NCBI GenBank assembly: GCA_944472135.2
Contig: OX235265.1
Coordinates: 40,831,459-40,895,458, forward strand
DNA: 64,000 nt
Direction: 5' to 3'
DNA from: Trichobilharzia regenti
Lineage: Eukaryota > Platyhelminthes > Trematoda > Strigeidida > Schistosomatidae
Positions 45,080-57,236 of the stretch are shown piece after piece. The first letter of the stretch is position 1; each line of letters opens with the position of its first letter. The translations under genes and the position numbers were made by a program. The notes under the pieces were generated by a model, which had not been told where the DNA came from, made no database searches, and saw nothing but the letters and a program-made list of their open reading frames with translations.

Positions 45080-46005
45080 TCCAATATCCTGCTTACGAGC
45101 TAGTATAAACCATTAATTTCTTTGAGCTCGCTTCTTGATTGTGAGGTAGAGGTTCCAGATCTTCGGTGAGCTTCTGCGTAGTAAGTCCCGCCACTCGACT
45201 GCTTTAGCTCCGGTAGACTCCAGGAGGAGTGGTGCGGGGATTGGTCGAGATGTGGTTTGTAGTATGCTGTATGTTAGGACTGTATTGCTGCCGTGAATGG
45301 AGTTTGACCTAACTCCCTTTGGTCATTCGGTGTAGTCATAAAAGCAGAATAGTAATAATAATAATAAAAATAATAGGTTCTAGTGTAGATAATATAGGTT
45401 GAGATAAGTGGAATAATAAAGGTGACCTAAGGAAAAGATAGAGTGAGAGAAGGCAGAATAGGTCGTGGGGATTTAGTTTGTACGCTTATCCATTGACAGT
45501 GTGGTTTCAAGTTTTATGAGGATAAGCCATTGAGACACAAACCTTGCATTTCTGCATGAATGTCTAGCTTCCGCTTGAAAATCTCCAGAGATGGCGCTGT
45601 AGTCACGGCCTCCGGTAAAGCGTTCCAGAGACGGCAAACACGAAGCGAAAAGAAATGTGATCGCACTCGAGTCTTTGGTCTCTGGTGTGCCATCCTTAGC
45701 GGGTTACCTCGTGGATGATGTTCAGTTCCAGTATCCAATTTCCAATATCGTTTTTACGAGCTAGTATAAACCAATTTGATTTCTTTGTGCTCGCTTCTTG
45801 GTTGTAAGGTATGGGTTCCTGATCTTCGGTAAACTTCTGCGTAGCTCGTCCCGCCACTCGACTGACGTAGCTTTGGTTGACTCCAAAGAGAATAGTGCTG
45901 CGATTTATTATATGTGGTTTGTAGTATGCGGTATGTTAAGACTGTTACTACTGTGAATGGAGTTGATCCCTTCACCAGCTAGTCTTCCGGTACCATCGTC
46001 AAATA
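45080..46005 (-). repeat. Duplicated CR1-associated module in direct orientation
   Basis: A block at about 45080-45345 and a related block at about 45745-46005 run in the same orientation. They share GAGCTAGTATAAACCA, CCCGCCACTCGACTG, GTGGTTTGTAGTATGC and GTGAATGGAGTT. Between them is a CR1-type RT C-terminus (45514-45738) and an ATAATAATAATAA run (45354-45378). Confidence 0.65.
45514..45738 (-). pseudogene. CR1-type LINE ORF2 C-terminus
   Basis: RGNPLRMAHQRPKTRVRSHF then FSLRVCRLWNALPEAV and SLEIFKRKLD is the conserved C-terminal tail of CR1-like LINE ORF2 proteins. A similar but frameshifted tail lies at about 46235-46450. Confidence 0.75.
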
Positions 46006-46129
46006 AAAGAGACAATAATAAAACCTATAATTAGTGAAGTTATTCAGACTAACACACAGAAAAAGAAATGAAGAAAACGTAAAACAGACAACTGATTAAT
46101 TTTGAAGTTGATGCATATATGTATATATA

Positions 46130-46200
46130 TATATATATCATTAATAATAATTAATGTAGTTAGAGTTGTCGGAAGAGTAAGACGGGAGAGAATTAAAGAA
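46130..46200. repeat. TA-rich microsatellite
   Basis: TATATATATATATATATA followed by ATTAATAATAATTAAT near 46117-46155. Confidence 0.8.
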
Positions 46201-46229
46201 GTAAAACGATGAACTTAGTTGTCCACCCC

Positions 46230-48560
46230 CGAATGGTGTGTCGGATTTTAAGGGGATTAGTCATTTGGACGCAGTCCTTGTATCGCTGCATGATTGTCCA
46301 GCCTTTGCTTTAAAGGCATCCAAAGACGGTGCTATAGCTACATCTGCCACTAGGGACGGCAAACCCGCAGTGAAAAGAAGTGGGAGTGCTCCCGAATCCT
46401 TGCCCTCTGGTGAGCTATCCTTCTGGGGTTTCCTCGAGGAAGCTTATAAATTCTCAATTTCAGAGCACCTTTGTTTGGGTGATTCTGGCCATCTGTCATC
46501 TTATAGGCAGTTATCAATTCCCCTAAGCCAACGGTAGGTAGGTGTGAATAGGCCTAATTTCTTTAGCCCTTCATTATATGGTTTATTTCGGAGACCAACC
46601 ACTCTTCTTGTCGCCCATCTTTGATGTCATTCCAAGAGGTTGGTGCCTCTTCTAAGCAGTGTGGGTTGAATAATATTATGCACTTCAAGATGTGGTCTGA
46701 CGCATGTTTCCTACAACCTAAGAAAGAGCTCAGGAGTGAGTGCACCTAACTGTCTGTGTGAAAAGTGTATGACCCCATATGCCCTCGCTACGTCCTCCGT
46801 GTAATTAACGCTTGTGTCCACCCTTTTCGTTAGAACTAGACCTAAGTCGCGCTCCGACATTATGTAGAACGAGCTTTCATTGCACAGGGTGTAACTTGCA
46901 TTCTGCAGCCTATGTCTGAGTGGTTTCACTACTTTGCACATTTCCAGGTTGAATGTCATACCACTGGCCACCACCCAGTCTTCCATAAGCTTTATATATG
47001 CCTGCAGCACATCTGAGCCCTCCGGACACTTTGTCGCCCTCCATATATTTACGTCGTCAGCGTGTAGAAGGGTCGGACAGCTTAGACGGTATGATAGATC
47101 ACTGATAAAAATCAGAAACATCAGTGGTCCTAGGATAGAACCCTGCGACACTCCTGATGACGAGCTGTGCCAAGATGATCGGACTCGGTTGACCTTAGTG
47201 CGAAATGGCCTAACAGCTGGGTAGTCCTTTAACCATGACAGAAGTGGCTTACCTATACATGCCTGGCTTATTTTGTGTAGGAGGTCATGGTGAACTGTGT
47301 CAAATGCCCTCTGAAAGTCTAGGAAGACCACATGGACTGGAACATTCATATCCCAGCATGGTGTCCAGTTGTCTCAAGCTGATAGTAAGTTGGTAACACA
47401 GGATCTACCTCTCCTGAAACTGTGCTGGGCTTCATGGAGTATATTAGACCTATCGAGGTAATCCCTGATGTGATCGTCAATACTACTTTCCAGTACTTTT
47501 GATACCACTGAGATTGGAGCTACTGGTCTACAACTAGTGGCATTTTGCCTATCCCTACCCCAGAAGATCGGAGAAAGAGTGGCTCTTTTCCACTTTCCTG
47601 GCAGTTTCCCGAATCCATTGAGTGTTGCAACAAGTCGCATAAGGGTTAACAGGAAAATTCGGCGCACTGTTTCAGAACAGATAGCCAGGCGTGAATCCGC
47701 GTAGCTTCCTTAGTACTACTGATAGATTTATTTGGGGAGTAGCCCCTAGGTTTTCCTCCGGTGAAATAGTGGTGTCGCCATTTTGGTCCGTAACGGTAAC
47801 ACCCATGTCAATGAAGGTGAACATTGAAAGTTCGTTTTCGGAACTGATAGCCATTGGTGGGCAACTCAAAGGCGAGAATGGTTCGATCATATACAAGTTT
47901 GACGAGGACGACCAAAAACGAATAAAAACTTTAACTGTTCTCCACTTTATTTGCCAAACAATATAACTTCCTTCTAACAATACTGGTGTTTTGGAGTTAA
48001 AGTCGAAGAACGCACATAGTATTTTTCGGTGTGGAGCGTCTTCATCACAATAGGAACCTAGGGATAAGTTCCTTGACAACCCACATTGCTGTCTAATTGT
48101 TTGGCGAAGGCTTAACTAAATGTTTCCGCCATTCTCAGTCTAGTAAGATTTTGAACGTTTGGGCCTACTAAAGCCCATGCCCCCTGGTTGGTTGGTTTTC
48201 TTTCTGACATGAATCGATACAGGTTTTTGGGGTTTGTTAGTTTTTGTCAAGGTTAGCCTGGAATGACCTTCTGTCGCTTCTCACTCTCACCTTGCACCGG
48301 TCTCTGAGTTACAGGCATGCGCTGTGGTTGGTTTGACTTTTGTATACTCGCCACGTAAACCAAGCCTTCCACTTCGCTTGCAGGATACATTGCGTACCTT
48401 TCTTCAGCCATGATAACATGTTTTGGGCTGTGTTGTGACTAAACGTACGTTATCCGAGACTGATGTAAGAATAATCCCTTCAACCACTTTCCAGTGTTCG
48501 TCCACAGACAACTCGTATCATGCTTTGGGGTTTGGAGGATTTTGTGAGATCGGGCCAACC
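46230..48560 (-). mobile_element. Degraded CR1-like LINE
   Basis: From high to low coordinates the minus strand reads a linker with KPTNQ and LVGPNVQNL (about 48180-48140); RT N-terminus (47374-47667) with LPGKWKRATLSPIF and HSFRRGRSCVTNLL; RT palm (46711-47349) with VVFLDFQRAFDTVHH, GVSQGSILGPLMFL and HADDVNIW (both catalytic aspartates present); then a broken thumb and C-terminus to about 46230. Each block is in a different frame. Confidence 0.8.
46711..47349 (-). pseudogene. CR1-like reverse transcriptase palm domain
   Basis: Contains motif A (FLDFQRAFDTV), motif B (SSGVSQGSILGP), motif C (LLHADDVNIW) and the following ML-N-K-like region. A 212-codon open stretch survives, but the fingers and thumb lie in other frames. 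Confidence 0.8.
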
Positions 48561-49780
48561 ACCAGTGGTAGGGTTTGGAACACATAAAATAAAAGTGCGA
48601 ATTGAGTAATAGGTAAGAGTGTCAGTTATTGCATAGCAGTTCGTTGCTATGAGCCCATCCCAATCATACAGTATACTACATATTAATAGTCTTCATTACA
48701 AGCGCTTCCCACTAGGTCACTAGACACAGAGTTACGTGAGGACATTAGTAGGACTGTTTTCTTTATATATCCATACATGTGCGTAAGTAGGTTCTTACGA
48801 ACGACGTGGGAATAAAATTTCCCTTAATAATTATAAACTATCGAATTATTCAGCACTATAGGAATTTGAATTTGTAGTCCATTCAGCGGAGTGAAATGGT
48901 TAGTGAAGCAATTGGTGATAAAGTTGAGTGGGAAATTCCTGAGGGAAACAACCGTTTAGCGGAGCCTGTTATGGGTTTTCTTGCAGAAGGCAAAGAAAGT
49001 TCGAAATTTAGCAGCCTACAGCTTCAGCAACGCTCACCGTCGGTTACCCAACACCCTTATTTCACTTGATTCGTGAAAGAGAATTTTAACGAGACCGTTC
49101 ATTCAGAATGTATGAATGACTCCAAGCTTTTTTCCCATCTAACTAACCTAGATGCAGCTTTGACACCGTTTGTGGCCACACACAGTGCAGGACCTGAGCT
49201 GTTGGCCAGGTCGCACTCAGCACCGCGCCAATTAAAACAGAGGATATAACCCCTAGTGGTCGGTTCACAAAAGTGAGGGAAGTTGCCATGAGTAGGAGGA
49301 TCTTGTGGAATTTCTAACATTAGTTTGGATACAGAGTATCTGAAACAGAAATTAGGAAAAGAGCAAACGCTGGCCAAGGGAAAAAGTTTGTCCTAAGTGA
49401 AAAACTAGCGGTACTATTAGTGTGACCGAACAAACAGTCAGCCTACCGTTTGATAGAAGTGGTGAGTAGTCAAGTTGGTGTAATTACATGACATCCAAGA
49501 AAGATATGTGAGATGAAAGGTGAGTAACTGCACATGGATGTATCGTCGGGCCTCTGCAACATTGCATGCTACGGCTACTGAGACCTAGTAAGTGACCACG
49601 TGATTCAGAAGAGTGAGACCAGTAATGTAGTAGGAACTATGTTTTCTTTATTATTTATATGATTTAGTCACACAGAGTGCTTGAACGAGAGTTGATGAAG
49701 CATCTCTCTTTGTCAGATAAACAGTGCACACGGTAGTTGCTTCAAGGGGGGAATATGGGAGAAGGATCGTCTTCACGCTC
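48561..49780. other. Unclassified, probably old retroelement sequence
   Basis: More GC-rich than typical intergenic sequence here, with broken frames on both strands, but no motif I can name. Confidence 0.3.
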
Positions 49781-49785
49781 AATTT

Positions 49786-50290
49786 AAGGTACTCAACTCA
49801 AATAAGATCCGGATTTTCAACTCCAATGTGTAGTCAGTGTTGCTTACAATACGGATCAGAGGCTCGGCCAGCACGTCATAAAGAGTACCTCAAACAAACT
49901 ACAGACCTTCATTAACAGTTTTCTTCACTCACTACTCAAAATCAGATGGCCAGGAAAGATCAGCAACAGGGATCTCTGGCAATGAGCGAACCAACCAGGA
50001 ACCGATTGTGCAACAAATAGACAGGAAGAAATGGAGGTGGACTGGCCACACTCTGAGGAAACCATCAAGTGACATTACTAGACAAGCCCTCGAATGGAAC
50101 CCGACCGAATAGGAAGCGGCGATTTGGTCGTCAGTGACAGGGTGGGGTGACTTGGAGGAGGTCATGTGAAGAGGAGATGCAAGCATGTGGGCAGACTTGG
50201 AGCGGGGTGAAAAAGTTGGGAGAAAACAGAAGGCAATGGAGGTGCGCAGCTCCTCTAGGAATAAAAGGATATAATAATTATAATGTTATT
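49786..50290 (+). mobile_element. RTE-2 3' fragment
   Basis: AGATCCGGATTTTCAACTCC, CTTCATTAACAGTTTTCTTC, TTGTGCAACAAATAGACAGG and GGAATGGAACCCGA-type blocks match 18960-19300. The end TCCTCTAGGAATAAAAGG is followed by ATAATAATTATAAT. Indels disrupt the frame. Confidence 0.8.
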
Positions 50291-50654
50291 TTTGTATAAG
50301 CCATTTTGAAGTTTCTGAAACTATTTGCGAAACGTTTCCCTACTTCTCCCGCATTATGAGGCAGCTGCATTGCCCGCATTTTGTCATATCTAAGGCTCAT
50401 ATTTTGTGACTATTTAATTCTAAGGATTACAGACGTATCAGCAGTCAGTGATTAGAACTAGTGATATCCGTATTATTTTGTGTGGTGGTTTAATCGAATT
50501 TTAACGGTGTTGAAATATGATCGATGTGGTGGCGAATCGGTAGCTAATTCAACAGAATTACTGGCCACAGCATTCAAGAAGTTGAAGACTTCTGTAAATG
50601 TTCGGGACATACTACACCAGGCCAAATGCTGTCCTTGGAAGACTTTCAGAAACT

Positions 50655-50930
50655 ATGCGTAATAAGTAACACGAAAAACCAGAACGCAAATTGGTGACTC
50701 AAGAACCGTTCATTCCTGCACCAATACAGAGCCAACCATTAGGTTATTGTACACAAAGTTTCTGATAGTTTTCCTCTCTTCCAAAGAACAGCGAACGATG
50801 AGACGAAGACTGCAGTATTGATGACTCCCGTGGAAAATATATGGAGTTGGGTTTGATCAAACAACCACGAATAGATCGTTCAATCTTCAACTACATTGAC
50901 AACTTCTAATCAAGAATTCACGCCATTTGG
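50655..50930. repeat. Direct repeat, left copy (about 270 bp)
   Basis: Shares AACCAGAACGCAAATTGGTG, ACAGCGAACGATGAGACGA and TGATCGTTCAATCTTC-type blocks with 52465-52710 in the same orientation. Confidence 0.6.
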
Positions 50931-51029
50931 TACGATGTCATGTGCTGTTCGTTCATTCGTGTACGATTCCTAGCCAGTTTAACTATCATCCCGCATTCCG
51001 ATTTGTTCTCGAATTATAACTCGTAATTT

Positions 51030-51430
51030 CGACGGTGAATTCAGGTGCTTTGCTTTACCTTTGGTCTACGCAGAACGATTACTGTGGGAATTAACGATAT
51101 AGGCAGACTGTGCAGGCGTATTTGTATCTGATAAGCTTCACCTTTACGTACTGTTCCAGAAATGGTGTTAAAAGGACACACCTTTATTTTATGTTCTGTT
51201 CCTAGGAATTCACTTTCAACATGCATGGTAGATGGCGCTGTTGGTTTTTTAATATAATGCCCAGGAAAATGACGGATCTATTAGGCGAATTTGTGTGTTT
51301 TACCTACCCTCTTGTGATAGTGGATACATAAGATTGTCATACCTTGGGTGTCCTTGAAGTGAAAGCCATGACACTTCTGGCATGTTGATATCACATCCAA
51401 TAATTTTACGAATCAAGGGGGAATGGCTGT
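51030..51430 (-). pseudogene. LINE (CR1/jockey-like) endonuclease fragment
   Basis: Reading the minus strand: SPLIRKIIGCDINMPEVSWL, LQGHPRYDNLMYPLSQEG (about 51420-51310), then after a frame change HVESEFLGTEHKIKVCPFN (about 51226-51160). G-DIN-P---W and the later DHK-type motif (here EHK) are typical of AP-like endonucleases of CR1/jockey LINEs. No RT follows in recognisable form. Confidence 0.45.
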
Positions 51431-52464
51431 CACATTGAAAATGTAGCTAAATGCGTAATCATACTTGCTGCCGGATGACGTGGGTAGGCACACACACCCA
51501 GTTGATATGGGTTTACTTCTGGCAACTTTTATTACAACCCAGACCCATCGATGCGTTTTTATAAAATTGAATTGCTGAACTGGGTTGCAAACATGCGTTG
51601 TTCGCAGTAATTTATTGCTGCTTCACGATGGCCTGTCTTTCTGTTTCCTTGGAAAAGCTTGTATTTACCATTTCTAAGGCTGTGTCTGGAGGCTTCTCTT
51701 GTTTACCGGGCTTCAGCGATCATAATCAATTGAGTTTTGCATGTTGAAACTAATGTACTTATCGTCAAATGTTTTTTGAGAACTGGTCTATCATTTACGA
51801 AGAGAATGTGGTGTCTAAGTGCTCTTCGTAAGCCTGGATTCAGATGTCATTTTACTAATTATTATAAATTGTGGTAAAAACAGAATAAGAGAAACAGCAA
51901 CAAAGTATCTTCCCAATACAGGAACAACAAAGTAACTGAAAGTGTTTAGGAAAAGAGAAAGGTTTTTTACTTCACCTAGATTTTTTAAGCGTTTTGGCTT
52001 CATGTGGCAGACCGAAAAGGGTTGTGTTTGTGATAGAGTGAGGAAGATACTGATACAGAAGTAGCACATGTAGCTTTTGCAGTCGCTCGAGACATCTGAA
52101 CTTACCACTCAGAGATTCAGTGTGGAATTATTGGTTGAATTCGGTTAAACAGCTAGAAGATTAGGTCTCCCAAGCACGTATTTCTTAAAAAAGTTATTTC
52201 CCGGCTAGGGAGCAAAAAGCCTGTCGTATTCAAAGAGCTTGTGGCGGTAAATAATTCCTCAAAATTATTAACCATCGCGTCCTTTTCGCGCACGATAACT
52301 AGCCAGCTTAGCTTCCGTCTCAGTCCGCGATTTGGTTCAGAAATATATCTCGTAGTTTGGACAATCAACTGTTGTCAGCCACGTCTCGTAAACCATTAAT
52401 GTCCAGCTCTTGCTACGCTGGGCCTCACGCTGTTCCTCGAAGCTTCTCAGAAACGCTTAGTACG

Positions 52465-52710
52465 AACGGACGCGAAAACCAGAACCCAGTTTGGTGACTC
52501 GACAATTATTTATTCTAACACCAACATATAATCAGTGTTACAACTAAGGTTTCTGACGGTTGTCTCCTGACTTCTTTCTGAACAGCGACCGATGAGATGA
52601 TGACTGTCTGATTGATGCCTCCGCGAAAATTGGGGAAGTTGGTTTTGAGCTAACAACCATGAATTGATCGTTCAGTCTTCGACTACATTGACAACCGTGG
52701 TTCTTTGTTT
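52465..52710. repeat. Direct repeat, right copy
   Basis: Homologous to 50655-50930 in direct orientation, 1.8 kb away; the pair could be solo-LTR-like ends or two copies of a short repeat. No primer-binding site or polypurine tract was recognised. Confidence 0.55.
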
Positions 52711-52799
52711 TGCTTATGGTACACGAGAAATGAATAGTATAGAAGTTATTGGTATATGATCTTGCGTTAGTATATTCCGTACAACTCGCGAACGTCAAT

Positions 52800-53654
52800 A
52801 CCGTCAGCCTCTAAAAGCTATCATATTCCTTAGTCAATATGCTTCATGTTAATCCAATTCCAAATCTGAGGGGAGTTTAACAGTCGAAATAAAGAATATT
52901 TCATTTACCACAGGGGTTGATTTGGTTTGAATACATCAGAAAAAACCACTTCTATTTGATGCCTACCTGCAAATCGACCCATGTTGACTTTGACTGCTTG
53001 GTGCTTTTTTTCTTTTCAGAAGTAAGGACTTAATTGACGATTTTGTGACAGTACCTCATAGTGGTGGTTTCCGAAACAAAACTACCTGATGAAGAGATTT
53101 TTCATAAATATCATTCATAGCGAGCTCGGTAGCGGCTGTTATAACGGATTATGCGAATAATTTGATGTCGAGAATTATCGTGATGAGATATCTTATTCAG
53201 TAAAAATATCGGCCATAAAAATGTTAGCAAGTGTTGGCGGGCATGCAACTGCTTGAGTTATTTGCCCGAAGCGCAACTGAAGCAGTGTTAGAGGGTTCCG
53301 TACGAGCGCGCGCGTTTGAAAAGGGTAGAGTTGTAGTGATTCGAACTAAAAAGCAGGCGTAAATTCAAAAACTGGTGGCTGCTGAATAGTGAAGGCCTAG
53401 CTCTTTGTTTGCAAATATATACATCTTTTGGACTTTTCTGTCGCGTTCTGCTTCTCACCTCACCCCGTGTGCTTGATATCTGATATTGTCTGTGTTCTAT
53501 TATAAGTGGTACGTAGTGTGAAGTAAATCCTACCTTTTGTTGTTTAAACCACATCAGAAACTTTTTAGCTGACTTTAATTGATTTATTTAGTTGAAGTGT
53601 TGTTCATTTTATTCACATTTTGTGTTTTGGTTGGTATTTACCTCGCTGTTTTCA
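52800..53654. other. Possible 5' UTR of the CR1-like element
   Basis: The 53230-53600 part is GC-richer than the flank, contains CGCGCGCG and precedes ORF1. The exact element boundary is not visible. Confidence 0.3.
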
Positions 53655-53655
53655 C

Positions 53656-53716
<61 letters not shown>
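53655..53716. repeat. (TA)n microsatellite, about 60 bp
   Basis: Uninterrupted TA dinucleotides just 20 bp before the CR1 ORF1 start codon. Confidence 0.98.
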
Positions 53717-53719
<3 letters not shown>

Positions 53720-53735
53720 TAAAGGAATTAGAGTT

Positions 53736-54668
53736 ATGGGCCCGACTGATAACTGTGGACACCTGGACTGCCACTTTCCAGTGGATGATGAGATCCAATG
53801 TGACAACTGCAGCCTATGGTTCCACAAAGTTTGCACTGGTTTATCACCAGTAGCCAATAAGAGATGTTGGAAGCCATCATCTCCGTGGCTGTGCAAATTT
53901 TACAGTAACCCGTTGGATGTCCTCATCCAAGAGGCAGTTGGACTACTGATGTCCAAGAAATTGTCGAGCAATATAATCAAAAATCTTGCACCAGAAATCT
54001 TAGCCAACAATGGCCGTACAGGATATAGTTTTAAAGCAGAGAGTGTATCACCTGAAGCTTCAGAGACAAAAGAGGCACACAGTGCCCAAATATCTGTTTT
54101 GGCAAAGGGCAAAAAACAAAGGAAATCCAAAAAGGCAAGTATTGCCAGCATGGTAACACCAACGTGTGAAATGGCTACACCAAAGCGCAGTGTGTCTAGT
54201 GTACGAATGGCTTCTAGTCGCGGCTAAAACAGAGTGAAAGAAACCGACTCCATTTGGTTGGTGCCGACAGGTAAGAAGCAAAATAAACGTAGGAAAGAAA
54301 CAGTAACCGAGCTTACCAACAAGGTCTCGACGGTTGTTAATACAAGCCAAACCCCGAAAACCACGGACTCTAGTTACAGTGTCATCATCTGGAATTTTAG
54401 GAAGCAAAGAACACAGATCCAGTTGCCCGACACGCAGATGGTCTGAAGGCAGTTAGCTCCATTATCCGGGAAATACTTCTCGATAAAACAATTGGAGTTC
54501 ACATAAGAGAGGCCATCAGCATCGGAAAACGAAACCCTGATGCTACGGAATCGTCTCGACGACTACTTAAGATAGTTTTAGGGAACAAAACAGAGAGGAA
54601 CACCATCCTCATCAACGCATTCAAAATCAACTGTAAGAGTTTGAAAAAAAAATCCCTGAATGGCCTTT
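53736..54668 (+). pseudogene. CR1-like ORF1 with PHD-type zinc finger
   Basis: Residues 7-56 form a PHD-like finger (C7, C12, C22, C25, H30, C33, C53), but the last ligand, expected near residue 56, is Tyr. A Lys-rich middle follows (KGKKQRKSKK). A stop at 54228 and frame changes lead to SSYSVIIWNFRK and REAISIGKRNPDATESSRRL, LKIVLGNK, matching the ORF1 piece on the minus strand at 62655-63035. CR1 ORF1 proteins with PHD/esterase-like domains are known; the role is nucleic-acid binding. Confidence 0.7.
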
Positions 54669-54819
54669 AAAAGATAGAATCAAGAGAATAGAAGCCGTGG
54701 CTGAACTAATGGCCAGGCTAGAGAAAAGCGAATAAAACCCCAAGCTATTGAGTTTTCGGGTGGTGAGGCCTCGGAAACTGATACTGCCGAGACGTCTCTT
54801 CATAAGCCGGATGAACACG

Positions 54820-55051
54820 TACGTGTTTCGGTGTGCTATACGAACGCATGTAGTCTTAGGAAGAAGCTCGCCGAATTAGGAGAATTATCTGAAAGACTAC
54901 AACCGGATGTGATTGCTATCACTGAGACATGGTTGTAAGTGGGTGTAGACTAAACTCCACTCATGCCTGGGTACATCTGCATTCGAGCAGACAGAGTAAG
55001 TAGTCGGAAAGGTGGGGGGTTGCAGTATACATCCAGGATGACATATGGATT
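54820..55051 (+). pseudogene. CR1-like endonuclease, N-terminal half
   Basis: CYTNACSLRKKLAEL then PDVIAITETWL is the start of AP-like LINE endonucleases, including the catalytic Glu. A stop and frame change follow near 54940. The half ends at the RTE-1B insertion (TATGGATT, 55044-55051). Confidence 0.75.
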
Positions 55052-55221
55052 CTGTCTGTCTGGATTCAACATAGAACTTGGCACCGAAGTGCAGCAGTTC
55101 GAGTTGCCACGTTCCAAATAGCACACAGAGGTAGACAAGAAGATGAGTGAAGAGAATTAATAGAGTTTGACAAATATAGGAGTGAAACAGAATGGGTAAT
55201 GGTAGAAAGGAATATGAAAGA

Positions 55222-57219
55222 TTACAGAGATTGAATACATCTGCGCCATTGACAACGATTTTGAGCCATGTCACCTATTGTCTCCAGCCATTGATTCCTA
55301 GAGTCCCGAGGGCCCCAACCCGGGAGTCTGCATCTCCCTACCTGACTCAGTTTAACTGTCAAGGATTTCATGGATTGATGCCATGTTTTTGTTTGGCCAC
55401 CACTGGCTCTTTTCCAACCTGAACCTATATCAGCTAACAATGCCCGTCGGGGGAGGCGGTGGTTAGGCATGCGCACCACGTGACCTAGCCATCTTAGTCT
55501 ATGTAACTTTATAACCTCGTCGATTGATTTTCCCTCTTTGCCCAACACTCTACGCCTAACGTCAACATTACTTATCTTGTGAAACCACCTAACGTGAGAC
55601 AGAGATCGCAGACATCTATGATCGAAAGCAGTCAACCTTTTCATGTCTTCAACGCGTATTGGCCATGTTTCAGAGCCATAGAGAAGGACGGAGCGAACTG
55701 ATGAGCAGTACACACGTCCCTTGGTTGATAACCGGATGTCACGCCTACGCCAGAGATGGTGTAAGTCAGCGAAAGCAGCTCGAGCTTTTCGGATCCGTGC
55801 TGAGATTTCATCGCCAATCAGTCCGTTGGTGCTAATACAACTTCCCAAGTAGGTGAAGTGGTCAACATGTTCTATCACTTCACTCCCTATCACTAAGTTA
55901 GGGGTTGACGTGGTCCAGTCCTGTAGCAGCATCTTACATTTTGCAGGGGCGAATCGCATGCCAAACATACGAAGATTGCTGCTCAAGGTGTTCAGAAGAC
56001 TCTGCATTTTGTCAGCATCCTCCCCTAACAGGACTATGTCATCTGCATATTCTAAGTCCATTAGATTATTCCCTGGTAACAAGTCGATTCCTAAGTCACT
56101 ACGTTCAGTTAAGGATACTTCCATTAGCATATCTATGATGAAGTTAAACAGAAATGGGGAAAGTGGACATCCCTGTCGGACACCACTGGTTGTTACTAAT
56201 TCAGATGACAATTCCCCATAAGCCCTTACACGACTACGTGAGTTTGAATAGAGTGCCTTGATTAGTGCAATGTACTTTCTTGGCACTCCCTTCACAGTCA
56301 GACATTGCCATAGTACTTTTCGGTCCACGGAGTCGAAGGCCGCCTTCAAGTCAAGAAATATGACAATTGTTGGACGCCGAAAAGTGTGTCTATGTTCTAG
56401 AATCTGTCGAAGAGTGAAGATATGATCTATGCACCCTCTACCTGGTCTAAAGCCTGCTTGATTTTCCCTTGTCTGTTCCTCCCGAGTTCTGCTTAGTCTA
56501 TGCATGATTACTGAGCCTAGGATTTTAGAGACTATGTTCGTTAGGCTGATCCCCCTATGATTATCACACGAGGACTTGTTTCCCTTCTTGAATATCGGTA
56601 TAATGAGTGACTTACCCCAGTCTGATGGTACTGTCTCTGATTCCCAGACTTTGCCTAGTACCTCAGTTAATCTACAAACTAGTATGTCACCCCCATATTT
56701 AAACACCTCCGGAATAATTCCGTCGGGTCCTGCCGCTTTGCCTCGTTTCAAATTACTGATAGCTTTTGTAACCTCACCTACAGACGGCGGACCAGTGTCT
56801 ATATCCCATTCGGGTACGTGGTGGATGGCGGGGAGGTTCAGTGTGGCTGTAGGCAAGTTAAATTGTTCCTCAAAGTGTTCTTTCCAGCGTTCAAGGCGTC
56901 TATCCTGAGAGCTAATTAAGGAGCCATTTTTCTCAGAAATAGTCTCACTTATGAATTGCCTTTTCCCGCCCGATTCTGTGATGAGTCTAAAGAGTTGCCT
57001 AGTGTTGCCTATCGCCAATGCTTTTTCCATCTCTTTCGCCTTTGTCACCCACCACTGTTCACGGTCCTTGCGGAGACTTTTAGTAAGTTTCCTTTTGTGC
57101 AGCTTTCGCTCCTCATTGAATTCGGAGCTCGCCGGAATAAGTCTTCTAGCATCTATCAGTTCGGATGAGGCAGTCGAAATCCAGTGGTTTTTACTCACCT
57201 TTGGATTTGTCTTATTCAC
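55222..57219 (-). CDS. RTE-1B reverse transcriptase region (665 codons)
   Basis: In order: a connector from [63 protein letters not shown]; motif [13 protein letters not shown]; motif [16 protein letters not shown]; motif [13 protein letters not shown] (both aspartates); then [48 protein letters not shown] and a C-terminus [12 protein letters not shown]. No internal stops. It shares most of its sequence with RTE-1A. The start Met is not the biological start, because the frame joins the endonuclease upstream. Confidence 0.9.
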   Translation of the reverse strand: MNKTNPKVSKNHWISTASSELIDARRLIPASSEFNEERKLHKRKLTKSLRKDREQWWVTKAKEMEKALAIGNTRQLFRLITESGGKRQFISETISEKNGSLISSQDRRLERWKEHFEEQFNLPTATLNLPAIHHVPEWDIDTGPPSVGEVTKAISNLKRGKAAGPDGIIPEVFKYGGDILVCRLTEVLGKVWESETVPSDWGKSLIIPIFKKGNKSSCDNHRGISLTNIVSKILGSVIMHRLSRTREEQTRENQAGFRPGRGCIDHIFTLRQILEHRHTFRRPTIVIFLDLKAAFDSVDRKVLWQCLTVKGVPRKYIALIKALYSNSRSRVRAYGELSSELVTTSGVRQGCPLSPFLFNFIIDMLMEVSLTERSDLGIDLLPGNNLMDLEYADDIVLLGEDADKMQSLLNTLSSNLRMFGMRFAPAKCKMLLQDWTTSTPNLVIGSEVIEHVDHFTYLGSCISTNGLIGDEISARIRKARAAFADLHHLWRRRDIRLSTKGRVYCSSVRSVLLYGSETWPIRVEDMKRLTAFDHRCLRSLSHVRWFHKISNVDVRRRVLGKEGKSIDEVIKLHRLRWLGHVVRMPNHRLPRRALLADIGSGWKRASGGQTKTWHQSMKSLTVKLSQVGRCRLPGWGPRDSRNQWLETIGDMAQNRCQWRRCIQSL

Positions 57220-57236
57220 AGCTTTTACAGCTGTAT

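Noticed and set aside
53609..53896. Frames with long Tyr-Ile repeats
   Set aside because: Translation of the (TA)n run, no biological signal.
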